DNA of 64,000 nucleotides from Maribacter sp. HTCC2170. Its GTDB lineage: Bacteria > Bacteroidota > Bacteroidia > Flavobacteriales > Flavobacteriaceae. Location of the stretch: positions 927,501-991,500 of the forward strand of contig NC_014472.1 in the NCBI RefSeq assembly GCF_000153165.2, given 5' to 3'. This document shows, piece by piece, positions 9,408 through 19,560 of the stretch (positions within the stretch are counted from its first letter, which is position 1; each line of letters opens with the position of its first letter). The translations under genes and the position numbers were made by a program. The notes beneath the pieces are model-generated. The model was not told where the DNA came from. It made no database searches and saw nothing but the letters and a program-made list of their open reading frames with translations.

Positions 9408-11702
9408 TTATTTATTTTTTTCCTTTTTTCTTTTTTCCCTTACTTGTGCATCGATAACCGCAACTGCCGTCATATTTACCATTTCATCGACATCAGCCCC
9501 TAATTGAAGTATATGCACGGGTTTCCGAAGCCCCAACATAATAGGACCAATAGAATCAGACTTATTAAGCTCTTTCAATAACTTGTACGTAATATTCGCC
9601 GATTCTAAATTTGGAAAAATGAATGTGTTTACCTTTTTTCCGGCTAATTTTGAAAAAGGGAAATTGCTTTGATGTAATTCCATATTCAATGCAAAATCTG
9701 TTTGAATTTCTCCATCTACAATTAAGTCTGGATGAGTTTCATGAAGAATCTCAACCGCCCTGGTCACTTTCTTAGCATTAGGATGAGCCGATGAGCCAAA
9801 ATTCGCATAAGAAAGCATTGCCATAACGGGTTCAAAACCAAAAGCTTCGGCCAAATTCCCTGTCATAACCGCTATTTCGGCCAATTCCTCAGCCGATGGG
9901 TCAATATTGATTGAAGTATCGGCCAAAAGTAATGGCCCACGTTCTGTATTCATAATATTCACTGTAGCTGCACGTTTAACACCTTTGGCCCTACCTATTA
10001 CCTCAAACACTGGTTTTATAACTGTTGGAAAAGCCCTGGAATATCCTGAAATCATACCATCAGCGTCATCCGCAAAAACCATCATTGCCGCATAATAATT
10101 TCGCTCACGCATTTTTGTCTTAGCCCCATATAGCGTAACTCCATTTCTTTTGGTGCCCTGCCAATATCTTTTCGCATATTGATTTCGCTTTTCCAAGGAA
10201 GAATCATCCTTTGGGTCAATGATTTCGACATCAGCATCAAATTCCAACTCCTTCATCAGCTCTTTTATAACCTCTTTGTTTCCCAATAAAATGGGAACAG
10301 CTATTCCTTCTTCATAAACAATCTGGGCAGTTTTCAAGACATCAAAATGGTTAGCTTCAGCAAAAACTATTTTTTTTGGGTTCACCTTTGCCCTATCGTG
10401 CAATAACCTAACAAGTTTATTGTCACTACCTGAGCGACGCAACAACTGCTCTCTATATTTATCCCAATCTGCTATCGGTTCTTTCGCCACCCCACTATCC
10501 ATTGCGGCTTTTGCCACTGCTGGTGGAATTTCAGCAATTAGTCTTGGGTCAAAAGGTTTGGGGATAATATAATCTTTACCAAATGTCAGTCGAGTTTCTG
10601 AATATGCAATGTTCACTTGTTCTGGGACAGGTTCTTTGGTCAATTCGGCCAATGCAACTACGGCTGCCATTTTCATTTCCTCATTGATCTTAGTAGCTCT
10701 TACATCTAACGCCCCTCTAAAGATGAACGGAAAACCCAAAACATTGTTCACTTGATTGGGATGATCAGAACGGCCCGTTGCCATAATAATATCTTCCCTA
10801 GTTCTGCACGCCAAATCATACGCTATTTCCGGATTTGGATTCGCCATTGCGAATACAATGGGATATTTTGCCATTGATTTCAACATTTCGGGAGAGACAA
10901 TGTCGGCAATTGAAAGTCCTATAAAAACATCGGCATCTTCCATAGCCTCTTCCAAAGTGTCTATCGTTCTGTCTGAAGCGAATTCCAATTTCTCTTTCGA
11001 AAGATTTTCACGATCTTTACGGATTACACCTTTACTATCTAACATCACAATATTCTCTGCTTTGGCTCCAAAGGCTTTATACAACCTTGTACAAGATATG
11101 GCTGCTGCCCCAGCACCACTAATCACGATACTTACTTCCTCAATCTTTTTATTGGTTACTACCAAAGCATTTAAAAGAGCGGCTGCTGATATTATCGCTG
11201 TTCCGTGTTGGTCATCGTGCATAACCGGAATATCCAGTTCTTCTTTCAAACGTCTCTCAATCTCAAAAGCCTCTGGTGCTTTAATATCTTCTAAGTTTAT
11301 TCCCCCAAAAGTCGGAGCAATAGCTTTGACCGTTTCTACAAATTTATCAACGTCGGTCGCATCCAACTCAATATCCATTCCATCTATATCAGCAAAAATC
11401 TTAAACAGAAGGCTCTTACCCTCCATTACCGGTTTCGAGGCTTCTGGACCTATATTACCTAAACCCAATACTGCCGTACCATTGGAAATGATGGCAACTA
11501 GATTGCCTTTTGAGGTATATTTATATACGGTATCCTTATCTTTTGCTATTTCTAGACATGGTTCAGCCACCCCAGGAGAATATGCCAATGCTAAATCGCG
11601 TTGTGTAGAATAATGTTTTGATGGTACAATCTTAATCTTACCCGGCTGTGGTTTGGCATGATAAATCAATGCTTCACGTCTTAACTTCTTTTTACTCATC
11701 AA
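9408..11702 (-). CDS. maeB: NADP-dependent malic enzyme, fused MaeB type
   Basis: Oxidatively decarboxylates malate to pyruvate, making NADPH. The 764-residue protein has the two-part MaeB layout: a malic enzyme domain (about 1-430) with YSPGVAEPC, the metal-binding region MHDDQHGTAI and the nucleotide-binding VISGAGAAA, then a phosphotransacetylase-like domain (about 430-755) that in known MaeB enzymes is regulatory and not catalytic. Two Met codons begin the frame (MMSKKKL); either could initiate. A TAnnTTTG box lies just upstream. It is the first gene of maeB-ruvA-sprA. With PckA across the divergent region it supports interconversion of C4 and C3 acids. Confidence 0.94.
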   Translation of the reverse strand: MMSKKKLRREALIYHAKPQPGKIKIVPSKHYSTQRDLALAYSPGVAEPCLEIAKDKDTVYKYTSKGNLVAIISNGTAVLGLGNIGPEASKPVMEGKSLLFKIFADIDGMDIELDATDVDKFVETVKAIAPTFGGINLEDIKAPEAFEIERRLKEELDIPVMHDDQHGTAIISAAALLNALVVTNKKIEEVSIVISGAGAAAISCTRLYKAFGAKAENIVMLDSKGVIRKDRENLSKEKLEFASDRTIDTLEEAMEDADVFIGLSIADIVSPEMLKSMAKYPIVFAMANPNPEIAYDLACRTREDIIMATGRSDHPNQVNNVLGFPFIFRGALDVRATKINEEMKMAAVVALAELTKEPVPEQVNIAYSETRLTFGKDYIIPKPFDPRLIAEIPPAVAKAAMDSGVAKEPIADWDKYREQLLRRSGSDNKLVRLLHDRAKVNPKKIVFAEANHFDVLKTAQIVYEEGIAVPILLGNKEVIKELMKELEFDADVEIIDPKDDSSLEKRNQYAKRYWQGTKRNGVTLYGAKTKMRERNYYAAMMVFADDADGMISGYSRAFPTVIKPVFEVIGRAKGVKRAATVNIMNTERGPLLLADTSINIDPSAEELAEIAVMTGNLAEAFGFEPVMAMLSYANFGSSAHPNAKKVTRAVEILHETHPDLIVDGEIQTDFALNMELHQSNFPFSKLAGKKVNTFIFPNLESANITYKLLKELNKSDSIGPIMLGLRKPVHILQLGADVDEMVNMTAVAVIDAQVREKRKKEKNK

Positions 11703-11718
11703 ATGTTCTTTAGAAAAA

Positions 11719-11726
11719 CAAATTTA
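11719..11726 (-). promoter_or_regulatory. Candidate -7 box of maeB-ruvA-sprA
   Basis: TAAATTTG on the minus strand matches TAnnTTTG exactly and lies 16 bases before the maeB start. I could not find a clear TTG/TTTG element at the right distance, so this is a half-match only. The rest of the 121-base gap to queG holds no hairpin or other recognisable element, so read-through from ruvB-queG is also possible. Confidence 0.4.
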
Positions 11727-11823
11727 ATGGTATTCTACATATAATGGTGTTGCATTTTAATAAACAGGAAGGAATTGATTATTAAGTATACTATTGTAAT
11801 GGTAAATAAAATCTCAATTCTTT

Positions 11824-12753
11824 CTATTTGATCTTTTTTAAATAATCTATATTACGATTCAAGCCATTAAATTTGGTTCGTTTTACGGGGGACTTTTGAA
11901 ACACTTTTCTGAAAACATCCTCGGTAATCTCCTCCCAATCTTTTTTGGTCATGGACAACAATTCTGGATGAGGGTCAAAAAGTGGTTCATTATGAGGTTT
12001 TGAAAAACGATTCCAAGGGCACACATCTTGGCAAATATCACAACCAAACATCCAATCATCAAATTTTCCTTTGAATGCTGCTGGAATTTCATTTTTCAAT
12101 TCTATGGTGAAATAAGAAATACATTTACTTCCATCAACTACATATGGCTCAACAATGGCATCTGTGGGGCAAGCATCAATACATGCCGTGCAACTACCGC
12201 AATGGTCAGTAACCGGAGCATCATAATCCAATTTCAAATCAATAATCAACTCTGCAATAAAGTAAAATGAACCCGTTTGTTGAGTCAGTAAGTTACTGTG
12301 TTTACCAATCCATCCCAAGCCACTTTTTGCGGCCCAAACCTTATCAAGAACCGGTGCTGAATCTACAAATGCACGGCCATTTACCTCACCGATTTCTTCA
12401 GAGATAAATTCTTGAAGTAGTCTTAATTTGGATTTAATGATGTGATGATAATCTTGGCCATACGCATATTTAGACAGCTTAAAACTGTTTTTATTTTGTT
12501 CTTCTTTTGGGTAGTAATTCAATAAAAGGGAAATCACAGATTTAGAACCTTCTACCAATCTGGTTGGATCCAAACGTTTATCAAAATGATTTTCCATGTA
12601 CAGCATTTCACCATGCATGTCATTTTTTAACCATTTTTCCAATCGTGGAGCTTCTTCCTCGAGAAACGTTGCTTTTGATATGCCACAAGACAAAAAACCG
12701 AGGCGGTTTGCTTCGGTTTTAATAAGACTAGTATGGTTTGTTTTATTTCTCAA
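11824..12753 (-). CDS. queG: Epoxyqueuosine reductase QueG
   Basis: Performs the last step of queuosine biosynthesis, reducing epoxyqueuosine in tRNA with cobalamin and two [4Fe-4S] clusters. The 309-residue length is standard. The catalytic-loop aspartate is in [10 protein letters not shown] (about residue 131). Cluster ligands are [12 protein letters not shown] and, further on, [11 protein letters not shown], the typical 8-cysteine arrangement. Its start overlaps the stop of ruvB by 4 bases (ATGA type), so it is translationally coupled to ruvB. Substrate tRNAs would include those for Tyr, His, Asn and Asp; the tRNA-Gln in this window is not a queuosine acceptor. Confidence 0.95.
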   Translation of the reverse strand: MRNKTNHTSLIKTEANRLGFLSCGISKATFLEEEAPRLEKWLKNDMHGEMLYMENHFDKRLDPTRLVEGSKSVISLLLNYYPKEEQNKNSFKLSKYAYGQDYHHIIKSKLRLLQEFISEEIGEVNGRAFVDSAPVLDKVWAAKSGLGWIGKHSNLLTQQTGSFYFIAELIIDLKLDYDAPVTDHCGSCTACIDACPTDAIVEPYVVDGSKCISYFTIELKNEIPAAFKGKFDDWMFGCDICQDVCPWNRFSKPHNEPLFDPHPELLSMTKKDWEEITEDVFRKVFQKSPVKRTKFNGLNRNIDYLKKIK

Positions 12754-13772
12754 AAAAGATCTGGTTGGTTACCCCCTTTGATTCTACCTAAATGTTTGTA
12801 TGCCAATTCAGTTACCTCTCTACCTCTAGGAGTTCGCATAATAAATCCTTGTTGAATAAGGAAAGGTTCGTATACTTCTTCAATAGTTTCTGCACTTTCA
12901 GAAACAGCCGTTGCCAGCGTTGTTATTCCAACAGGACCACCTTTGAATTTATCAATTATCGTGGTTAGAATCTTATTGTCCATCTCATCCAAACCGTGGG
13001 CATCAACATTCAAGGCTTTAAGACTATATTTTGAAATTTCCATATCTATGTTTCCATTGCCCTTAATCTGTGCAAAATCCCTAACTCTTCTTAAAAGTGA
13101 GTTGCAAATTCTTGGGGTTCCCCTACTGCGACCTGCAATTTCAATTGCAGCATCAATAGCTATGGGCACTTTAAGTATTTCCGCACTTCGCTCAACGATT
13201 GTGGATAATAATTCGGTTGAGTAGTACTGCAATCTACTTTGAATACCAAAACGTGCACGCATTGGCGCAGTTAGTAATCCTGACCTTGTAGTTGCCCCTA
13301 TTAAGGTGAAGGGGTTCAAGTTTATCTGAACTGATCTTGCGTTTGGACCGGTCTCTATCATTATATCAATCTTGTAATCCTCCATTGCTGAGTACAAATA
13401 CTCTTCAACAATAGGACTTAATCGATGTATTTCATCAATAAACAACACATCCCGCTCTTGCAGGTTTGTCAACAATCCAGCTAAATCCCCTGGCTTATCA
13501 AGTACAGGACCTGATGTTATTTTTATACCAACACCTAGTTCATTGGCCAAAATATGGGCCAATGTGGTTTTACCCAAACCTGGTGGGCCATGGAACAAAG
13601 TGTGATCCAAAGCCTCATCTCTTTGATTGGCAGCTTCAACAAATACTTTTAAATTTTCAAGTACTTGTTCTTGGCCTGTAAAATCATCAAAGGTTATGGG
13701 GCGTAATGCTCTTTCTATATCTATTTCCTCAGGAGTAAGATTTTCTGAGGCAGGATCTAAGTGTTCGTTCAT
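12750..13772 (-). CDS. ruvB: Holliday junction helicase motor RuvB
   Basis: The AAA+ ring ATPase that drives branch migration with RuvA. At 340 residues it is full length. Visible motifs are the start of the AAA domain ([11 protein letters not shown]), Walker [13 protein letters not shown], Walker [12 protein letters not shown], sensor [10 protein letters not shown], and the winged-helix C-terminus with [13 protein letters not shown]. First gene of ruvB-queG. A TATCTTTG box lies 8-15 bases before the start, so the transcript may have almost no leader. Confidence 0.97.
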   Translation of the reverse strand: MNEHLDPASENLTPEEIDIERALRPITFDDFTGQEQVLENLKVFVEAANQRDEALDHTLFHGPPGLGKTTLAHILANELGVGIKITSGPVLDKPGDLAGLLTNLQERDVLFIDEIHRLSPIVEEYLYSAMEDYKIDIMIETGPNARSVQINLNPFTLIGATTRSGLLTAPMRARFGIQSRLQYYSTELLSTIVERSAEILKVPIAIDAAIEIAGRSRGTPRICNSLLRRVRDFAQIKGNGNIDMEISKYSLKALNVDAHGLDEMDNKILTTIIDKFKGGPVGITTLATAVSESAETIEEVYEPFLIQQGFIMRTPRGREVTELAYKHLGRIKGGNQPDLF

Positions 13773-13779
13773 ATCAAAA

Positions 13780-13787
13780 CAAAGATA
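13780..13787 (-). promoter_or_regulatory. Candidate -7 box of ruvB
   Basis: TATCTTTG on the minus strand matches TAnnTTTG exactly. The G is only 8 bases from the start codon at 13772, so the inferred transcript would start within a few bases of the ATG. No clear -33 element is present, so confidence is limited. Confidence 0.4.
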
Positions 13788-13896
13788 GTGAAATTCAAAT
13801 GTTAAAATTTATAGAAAGCCTACTATATATAACGTTGTAGTTGGTTAACTTTCAACAACATGACATTTGTCATCTTTTTTCAAATCAATATTTCCA

Positions 13897-13904
13897 TACT
13901 TTGC
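13897..13904 (+). promoter_or_regulatory. Weak candidate -7 box of pckA
   Basis: TACTTTGC at 13897-13904 resembles TAnnTTTG with one base missing from the spacer. It lies 48 bases before the pckA start in the 180-base divergent ruvB/pckA region. No convincing -33 element is visible. The remainder of this region shows no hairpin or operator I can name. Confidence 0.25.
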
Positions 13905-13952
13905 ATAGAATTTAAAACAAGTATTATAACAACCATTTAAAAGCAAGAAACA

Positions 13953-15542
13953 ATGTCTGAAACTTTTAATTTAAAACAATACGGAATTGACACCGAAGTA
14001 ATTTATAGGAACAGTAGTGTACCCGTTCTTTATGAACTAGGTCTTCGTTTAGAAAAAGGAACTGCAATTTCTGATGTAGGTGCGCTTATGACCTATTCTG
14101 GTGAAAAAACAGGACGTAGCCCTAAAGACAAGAGAATAGTTCGTCATCCTGATTCAGAAAAAAACATTGATTGGGGTAATATAAATATAGGTTTGGACGA
14201 ACATACCTATATGGTCAACCATGAACGTGCTTTGGATTATCTTAACGTTTGTGATCACTTATTTGTTGTTGACGCATATGCTGGATGGGATCCTAATTAT
14301 AGAATTAAAACAAGGATTGTTTGTACTCGTGCTTATCATGCGTTGTTCATGCAGAACATGCTCATCATGCCGACGAAAGAGGAATTGGCCGATTTTGGTG
14401 AGCCTGATTATGTAATCCTCAATGCCGGTCAGTTCCCAGCTAACCGCTACACTTCAGAAATGACCTCTAAGACTAGTATCGATGTTAACCTAGAGCGCAA
14501 AGAGATTGTAATCTTAGGTTCTGAATATGCAGGGGAAATGAAAAAAGGAATCTTTGGTGTAATGAATTACCTAATGCCTTTGCAAGGAGTACTACCTATG
14601 CACTGTTCTGCCAATGTAGGTGAGAAAGATGATGTAACCATTCTTTTTGGTCTTTCTGGAACTGGAAAAACCACCTTGAGTGCTGATCCAAAACGTAGAT
14701 TGATCGGTGACGATGAGCATTGCTGGACCGAACAAGGAACTTTCAATATTGAAGGTGGATGTTATGCTAAAGCGATTGACCTAACTCCAGAGAATGAACC
14801 CGATATTTTCAACGCCATACGTTTTGGTACTGTATTGGAAAATGTGGTTTATGACAAAGGCTCAAGAAAAGTAGATTATACAGATGTTTCTATAACCGAA
14901 AATACTAGAGCTTCATATCCAATCAACTTTATCGACAATGTTCAGATACCTTGTGTTGCCGGACATCCTGAAAATATCATATTCCTTACTTGTGATGCTT
15001 TTGGTGTCTTGCCTCCAGTTAGTAAATTAACCCCTGAGCAAGCAAGTTATCACTTTATTTCAGGATACACTGCAAAGATGGCAGGTACTGAGATGGGAGT
15101 AACAGAACCAACCCCTAACTTCAGTGCATGTTATGGAGCTGCCTTTATGATGTGGCACCCTAACAAATATGCTGAATTATTAGCTGAGAAAATCAAAAAC
15201 CATAAAGCAAAAGCATGGTTGATCAATACAGGTTGGACAGGTAGTGGTTCTAGAATGAAGTTGAAGCATACTAGAGCTATGGTAGATGCGATTCATAATC
15301 ACGATTTCGACAATGCTGAATTTGTACAAGATGAGGAATTTGGATTCCAAATACCAACAACTTGTCCTAACGTTCCTTCTGAAGTATTGATTCCTAGAAA
15401 CACTTGGGAAGACAAAGCTAAATTTGAAGCTACTAAATTGAAGCTTGTTAATTTATTTACTGAGAACTTCAAAAAATTTGAAGCAAATGTAAATTCGGAG
15501 ATAATTGAGGCAGGCCCTAAAGCTGGAGCTTTACAATCCTAA
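13953..15542 (+). CDS. pckA: ATP-dependent phosphoenolpyruvate carboxykinase
   Basis: Converts oxaloacetate and ATP to PEP, CO2 and ADP, the entry to gluconeogenesis (or the reverse, CO2-fixing direction). The 529-residue length is standard for the ATP-type enzyme. The kinase-1a P-loop is GLSGTGKTTLSADP (about residue 230), followed by the metal-binding kinase-2 motif IGDDEHCW. The oxaloacetate/PEP site includes GRSPKDKRIV and FPANRYT. The single gene has a strong terminator after its stop. Divergent from ruvB. The ATP type, not the GTP type, follows from the P-loop sequence and length. Confidence 0.97.
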   Translation: MSETFNLKQYGIDTEVIYRNSSVPVLYELGLRLEKGTAISDVGALMTYSGEKTGRSPKDKRIVRHPDSEKNIDWGNINIGLDEHTYMVNHERALDYLNVCDHLFVVDAYAGWDPNYRIKTRIVCTRAYHALFMQNMLIMPTKEELADFGEPDYVILNAGQFPANRYTSEMTSKTSIDVNLERKEIVILGSEYAGEMKKGIFGVMNYLMPLQGVLPMHCSANVGEKDDVTILFGLSGTGKTTLSADPKRRLIGDDEHCWTEQGTFNIEGGCYAKAIDLTPENEPDIFNAIRFGTVLENVVYDKGSRKVDYTDVSITENTRASYPINFIDNVQIPCVAGHPENIIFLTCDAFGVLPPVSKLTPEQASYHFISGYTAKMAGTEMGVTEPTPNFSACYGAAFMMWHPNKYAELLAEKIKNHKAKAWLINTGWTGSGSRMKLKHTRAMVDAIHNHDFDNAEFVQDEEFGFQIPTTCPNVPSEVLIPRNTWEDKAKFEATKLKLVNLFTENFKKFEANVNSEIIEAGPKAGALQS

Positions 15543-15564
15543 CCAAAACCATATTTTTGAATTT

Positions 15565-15600
15565 AAAACCCCATTGCTTTTGGCAATGGGGTTTTCTTTT
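15565..15600 (+). terminator. Intrinsic terminator after pckA
   Basis: Perfect 13-base stem: AAAACCCCATTGC (15565-15577), loop TTTTG, GCAATGGGGTTTT (15583-15595), running into a T-rich tail. The A-rich left side could also help stop the convergent DUF2807 gene. Confidence 0.9.
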
Positions 15601-15621
15601 AATGTTATGTTTAGTTATTAA

Positions 15622-16443
15622 CTACTTCTCTTTGTGAAGTTGTGAGGTATCCAAGAATTCAAGAATAGTAATCTTTCCGTTACCATACAAGTGCGTTTTG
15701 GAAGAGCCTCTAGAAGAAAGCGCTATACTTTCATATGCGTTAAGTCTTGCATTGGGAGATTCCTCCAGATTCGCATTGATAATTCCGGCTTCAAACTTTG
15801 CAGCTTTTAAATTTGAATTCCCAAAAAGATTCAACTTGAACATATCTGTAGACCCCTCTACCTTTGCACTGGCATTCTTATCCATTTCTAATGAACTACT
15901 AGCTCCTACTGAATAAATACGAACATCTATCCTATCTTTTAAGGTTATATTCAAAGAGTCGCTAGCCAGATTAAAATCACCAGAACTCATCCCTTCCATA
16001 TTAATATCCAATACTGCGGCTGTGGCATTAAGCTCCAATCTCGAAGGACCGAATGTATTGACAACCAACTCATCGGAAGTAATAACATCTTTCATGTTTA
16101 TTTTACCATCTCGCATGGTAATAGATTGCAATTCAAAATAATTAACTGTAATCTCCAACTTCTTTTTTGAAGTTATCCTATAAAATGAACTGATAAATAA
16201 GGTACTGTCCTCAACTTTGAATTTCAGCACATCAATTAAATTGTCATCCGCATTGATTGTGTACCCCTCATCGGAACCTTTCTGGAGTACTATTTCCAAA
16301 TCATCTATCAATTCGATGGCATTAAAAGGAGGAAGATCCTCCCTAACCTCAATGACACTTTTGTTTCCTTTTATTTTTGGTTTTCGTTGTGAGTAAGTCT
16401 GAAAACAAACTAGCAAAACAAGTAAGGTGATAATATTTTTCAT
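15622..16443 (-). CDS. Exported DUF2807 (GIN-domain) protein
   Basis: I chose the start at 16443 because the sequence then begins MKNIITLLVLLVCFQTYSQ, a clean signal peptide; the frame is open 29 codons further upstream but those residues look untranslated. The mature protein (about 255 residues) is a beta-rich repeat domain of the DUF2807/GIN type, with patterns such as FNAIELIDDLEIVLQKG near the N-terminus and regularly spaced short strands. The family is common in Bacteroidota as periplasmic or surface proteins of unproven function, possibly adhesive. It stands alone between two terminators and converges on pckA. Confidence 0.8.
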   Translation of the reverse strand: MKNIITLLVLLVCFQTYSQRKPKIKGNKSVIEVREDLPPFNAIELIDDLEIVLQKGSDEGYTINADDNLIDVLKFKVEDSTLFISSFYRITSKKKLEITVNYFELQSITMRDGKINMKDVITSDELVVNTFGPSRLELNATAAVLDINMEGMSSGDFNLASDSLNITLKDRIDVRIYSVGASSSLEMDKNASAKVEGSTDMFKLNLFGNSNLKAAKFEAGIINANLEESPNARLNAYESIALSSRGSSKTHLYGNGKITILEFLDTSQLHKEK

Positions 16444-16546
16444 TTTAATGGTATGTGTTCTAAGACGATAGTTTATAAATTCTTCATCTTTAATTTGACT
16501 AAATATATTACAAAAAAGATTAATCAACATTTATGGGTATATCAAA

Positions 16547-16579
16547 AAAAATGCCCAACTATACTAGTTGGGCATTTTT
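16547..16579 (-). terminator. Terminator at the end of the act-cox operon
   Basis: Perfect 15-base stem AAAAATGCCCAACTA (16547-16561) / TAGTTGGGCATTTTT (16565-16579) with a three-base loop. On the minus strand it ends in at least eight T residues, so it is a strong terminator for coxA. Confidence 0.92.
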
Positions 16580-16598
16580 CTTATAAAATAATATTTAT

Positions 16599-18425
16599 TT
16601 AATGATGAAGCTCCTCCTCATCATCCTTCATCGGGACATTTTGCGGAACAAAATCCTGTCCTGGAATTATATACTCCCCATTCTCATCGGTTTTGCTATA
16701 GTCATATGCCCAACGATGAACATGTGGAATAGCACCTGGCCAGTTACCGTGTATATGCTCTTGAGGAGCCGTCCATTCCAATGTATTGGCTTTCCAAGGG
16801 TTCTGTGCCCCTTTTTTACCATAAAACATACTATAAATAAAGTTGAACAAGAAAACTAATTGGGCTAGACCTGCAACTAATGCAAACACAGTCATTAATA
16901 CTTGAACATCCGTCAATTCATCGAACATCGGAAACGCGGTATTCTCATAATAACGTCTTGGCACCCCGGCCATACCCACAAAGTGCATCGGGAAGAAAAC
17001 CCCATAAGCACAGACTGCAGTTATCCAAAAATGTATGTACCCCAAGTTTTTGTTCATCATTTTACCTTCAAACATTTTTGGGAACCAGTGGTAAATACCA
17101 GCAAACACCCCATAAAGGGCTGAAATTCCCATTACCAAGTGAAAGTGGGCAACCACGAAATAGGTATCATGTACATTGATATCCAAGGTACTATCCCCAA
17201 GGATAATTCCTGTAAGACCTCCTGTAATAAATGTTGACACCAAGCCTATTGAAAATAACATAGCAGGGTTAAGCTGCAAGTTACCTTTCCAAAGTGTTGT
17301 AATCCAGTTGAAAGATTTTACAGCTGATGGTATTGCAATCAAAAGAGTTGTAAAAGTAAAAACTGAACCAAGGAATGGATTCATTCCTGATATAAACATA
17401 TGGTGTCCCCATACGATTGTAGATAAAAAGGCAATTGCAATAATAGACGCAATCATTGCACGATACCCAAAAATTGGTTTACGAGCATTGTTTGCCATAA
17501 TTTCAGAAACAATACCCATTGCCGGTAAAATAACAATATACACCTCAGGGTGTCCTAAGAACCAAAATAAATGTTCAAACAATACTGGTGAACCCCCTTG
17601 GTAATGTAAAACCTCCCCTTGTATAAAAATATCTGAAAGAAAAAAGGAAGTTCCAAAGCTTCTGTCCATTATTAACAGTAAAGCTGCAGACAATAAAACT
17701 GGGAAAGAAACAACTCCAATTATGGCAGTTACAAAGAACGCCCAGATTGTCAAAGGCAATCTAGTCATTGACATTCCTTTAGTTCTAAGATTGATAACAG
17801 TTACGATATAATTCAAAGACCCCAATAAAGAAGAGGCAATAAATATCGCCATAGATACCAACCATAAAGTCATACCCATTCCTGAGCCTGACTGTGCCAT
17901 TGGCAATGCACTTAATGGTGGATATATTGTCCATCCCGCATTCGCAGGGCCAGCCTCAACGAACAATGAAGAAAGCATAATCACACAGGACAAAAAGAAC
18001 AACCAGTAGGAAACCATATTCAAGAAACCAGAAGCCATATCACGTGCCCCAATCTGTAAAGGAATAAGTAGGTTACTAAACGTTCCACTTAACCCGGCAG
18101 TAAGTACAAAAAATACCATGATGGTGCCATGAATGGTTACCAAGGACAAATAGATATCAGCATCCATTACACCATTTGGTGCCCAATCTCCCAGTAAAGC
18201 TTCGAAAATTGGGAAAGACTCCCCAGGCCATGCCAGTTGCATTCGAAACATTAAGGACATAGCTATACCAAGAAACCCCATAATCAAAACACCAGTAATA
18301 AGATACTGTTTAGCTATCATTTTATGGTCTTGGCTAAAAATGTATTTGGTCACAAAAGTCTCCTTGTGATGATGCCCGTGATCATCTCCGTGGTCTTCTA
18401 AATGTGCATTTGCTGTGGCCGACAT
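16599..18425 (-). CDS. coxA: Cytochrome c oxidase subunit I (aa3 type)
   Basis: Catalytic subunit of the terminal oxidase, with 12 expected membrane helices, heme a and the heme a3-CuB centre. The 608 residues include GHPEVYIVILP near residue 290 (CuB histidine, the tyrosine cross-linked to it, and the D-channel glutamate, so an A1-type oxidase), the paired CuB histidines in WGHHMF and the heme ligands in HDTYFVVAHFHLVMG. The N-terminus is histidine-rich before the first helix (AHLEDHGDDHGHHHKETF) and the C-terminus ends in EEELHH. It is the last gene of the act-cox operon, 33 bases after coxB. No subunit III or IV follows within the window. Confidence 0.97.
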   Translation of the reverse strand: MSATANAHLEDHGDDHGHHHKETFVTKYIFSQDHKMIAKQYLITGVLIMGFLGIAMSLMFRMQLAWPGESFPIFEALLGDWAPNGVMDADIYLSLVTIHGTIMVFFVLTAGLSGTFSNLLIPLQIGARDMASGFLNMVSYWLFFLSCVIMLSSLFVEAGPANAGWTIYPPLSALPMAQSGSGMGMTLWLVSMAIFIASSLLGSLNYIVTVINLRTKGMSMTRLPLTIWAFFVTAIIGVVSFPVLLSAALLLIMDRSFGTSFFLSDIFIQGEVLHYQGGSPVLFEHLFWFLGHPEVYIVILPAMGIVSEIMANNARKPIFGYRAMIASIIAIAFLSTIVWGHHMFISGMNPFLGSVFTFTTLLIAIPSAVKSFNWITTLWKGNLQLNPAMLFSIGLVSTFITGGLTGIILGDSTLDINVHDTYFVVAHFHLVMGISALYGVFAGIYHWFPKMFEGKMMNKNLGYIHFWITAVCAYGVFFPMHFVGMAGVPRRYYENTAFPMFDELTDVQVLMTVFALVAGLAQLVFLFNFIYSMFYGKKGAQNPWKANTLEWTAPQEHIHGNWPGAIPHVHRWAYDYSKTDENGEYIIPGQDFVPQNVPMKDDEEELHH

Positions 18426-18458
18426 AAATCTTTGTTTTTTATTTTTTTAATTCCCTAA

Positions 18459-19517
18459 TTATTGAACTGATGCCATGGTTTGCGAAAAGGTCTGCTGAGA
18501 AGCAAGCCATTTGTTATATTCCGCTTCTTCTTCCACGATAATCTTCATTTGCATATTGTAATGAGATTTTCCGCATATTTTATTACAAAGCAATACATAA
18601 TCAAATTCCCATGGATCGGAATTATCCTTACCGGCTGCTGCCCGTTCGGCCCGGATTGCGTTTGTTCTTTTTACTTTGTCAACGACATCAGGGTTATTCC
18701 TCATATCGGCAGTAGTGATAGTTGGTGTAAATGAAAATTGAGTAGTCATCCCGGGAACACAGTTCATTTGTGCTCTAAAATGTGGCATATACGCTGAATG
18801 CAGAACATCCTGCGAGCGCATTTTAAAATTAACTTTTCTACCAACTGGTAAATGTAATTCCTTCACGATTATATCATCAGAAGCGTTTAAATCAGACTCA
18901 TCTATGCCTAAGATATTGGCTTTATCAATGTCAATCATTCTAACATTTGCACTTCCCAAAACATTATCATTACCTGCGTATCTGGCGGTCCAATTAAACT
19001 GTTGCGCATAAAGCTCTACAACTAATGGATCATCCTCATCATTAAAATCCATGATGCTGGTCCAAGTGTATAATCCCCAAAGAATTAATCCTGCCAAAAC
19101 AATAACAGGGATAATAGTCCAGATCGCCTCCAACATATTATTATCAGCGAAATAAAGTGCTTTTTTTCCTTTTTCTCCTTTATACTTAAACCCAAAATAA
19201 TGTAATAAAGCCTGGGTAATTGTTTGAACAATAAATATTATTATAAAGGAAACCAACATTAAATAATCATACTCTCCCCCATGTTCAGAAGCTGCTTCCG
19301 GTAACAGTATTTTAGTGTATTTCCAAAAACTAAAAATGGTGATAGCGTAAATAAACACTAAAAACACCATTAATAAATACCCATTGTATTTATTGTCCCT
19401 ATCATTAGCCACTTGCGAATCATCTGCACTAATTTGCGATAATTCAAATATCTTGGTCATTTGCCATATCGCTATGGCTACTAATACCAGAACTCCTAAA
19501 ATCAATAATGTCGTCAT
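18459..19517 (-). CDS. coxB: Cytochrome c oxidase subunit II
   Basis: Receives electrons through the CuA centre and passes them to subunit I. The 352-residue protein has an N-terminal membrane helix (residues 2-20), then two more hydrophobic segments (about 48-68 and 83-108), and another at about 132-152. The cupredoxin domain carries the CuA ligands in VLHSAYMPHF and LLCNKICGKSHYNM. The glutamate seen in many CuA loops (CSEICG) is lysine here, a substitution I believe is common in Bacteroidota. It lies downstream of actF after a 145-base gap containing two hairpins, and just before coxA. Confidence 0.96.
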   Translation of the reverse strand: MTTLLILGVLVLVAIAIWQMTKIFELSQISADDSQVANDRDNKYNGYLLMVFLVFIYAITIFSFWKYTKILLPEAASEHGGEYDYLMLVSFIIIFIVQTITQALLHYFGFKYKGEKGKKALYFADNNMLEAIWTIIPVIVLAGLILWGLYTWTSIMDFNDEDDPLVVELYAQQFNWTARYAGNDNVLGSANVRMIDIDKANILGIDESDLNASDDIIVKELHLPVGRKVNFKMRSQDVLHSAYMPHFRAQMNCVPGMTTQFSFTPTITTADMRNNPDVVDKVKRTNAIRAERAAAGKDNSDPWEFDYVLLCNKICGKSHYNMQMKIIVEEEAEYNKWLASQQTFSQTMASVQ

Positions 19518-19560
19518 TGTATTATTTAAAATTTCGCTTTAAACTTACTAAAAATATTCT

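Noticed and set aside
10858-11613. A 251-codon open frame on the plus strand opposite maeB
   Set aside because: It lies entirely antisense to a strongly supported malic enzyme, and its product is low-complexity (Ser, Ile, Ala) as expected for the reverse of a coding frame. No relative is recognised.
18459-19517. CuA loop of CoxB with Lys in place of Glu as a possible loss of function
   Set aside because: Both cysteines, both histidines and the methionine are present, and the replaced residue binds through its backbone in the bovine enzyme. I take it as a lineage variant.
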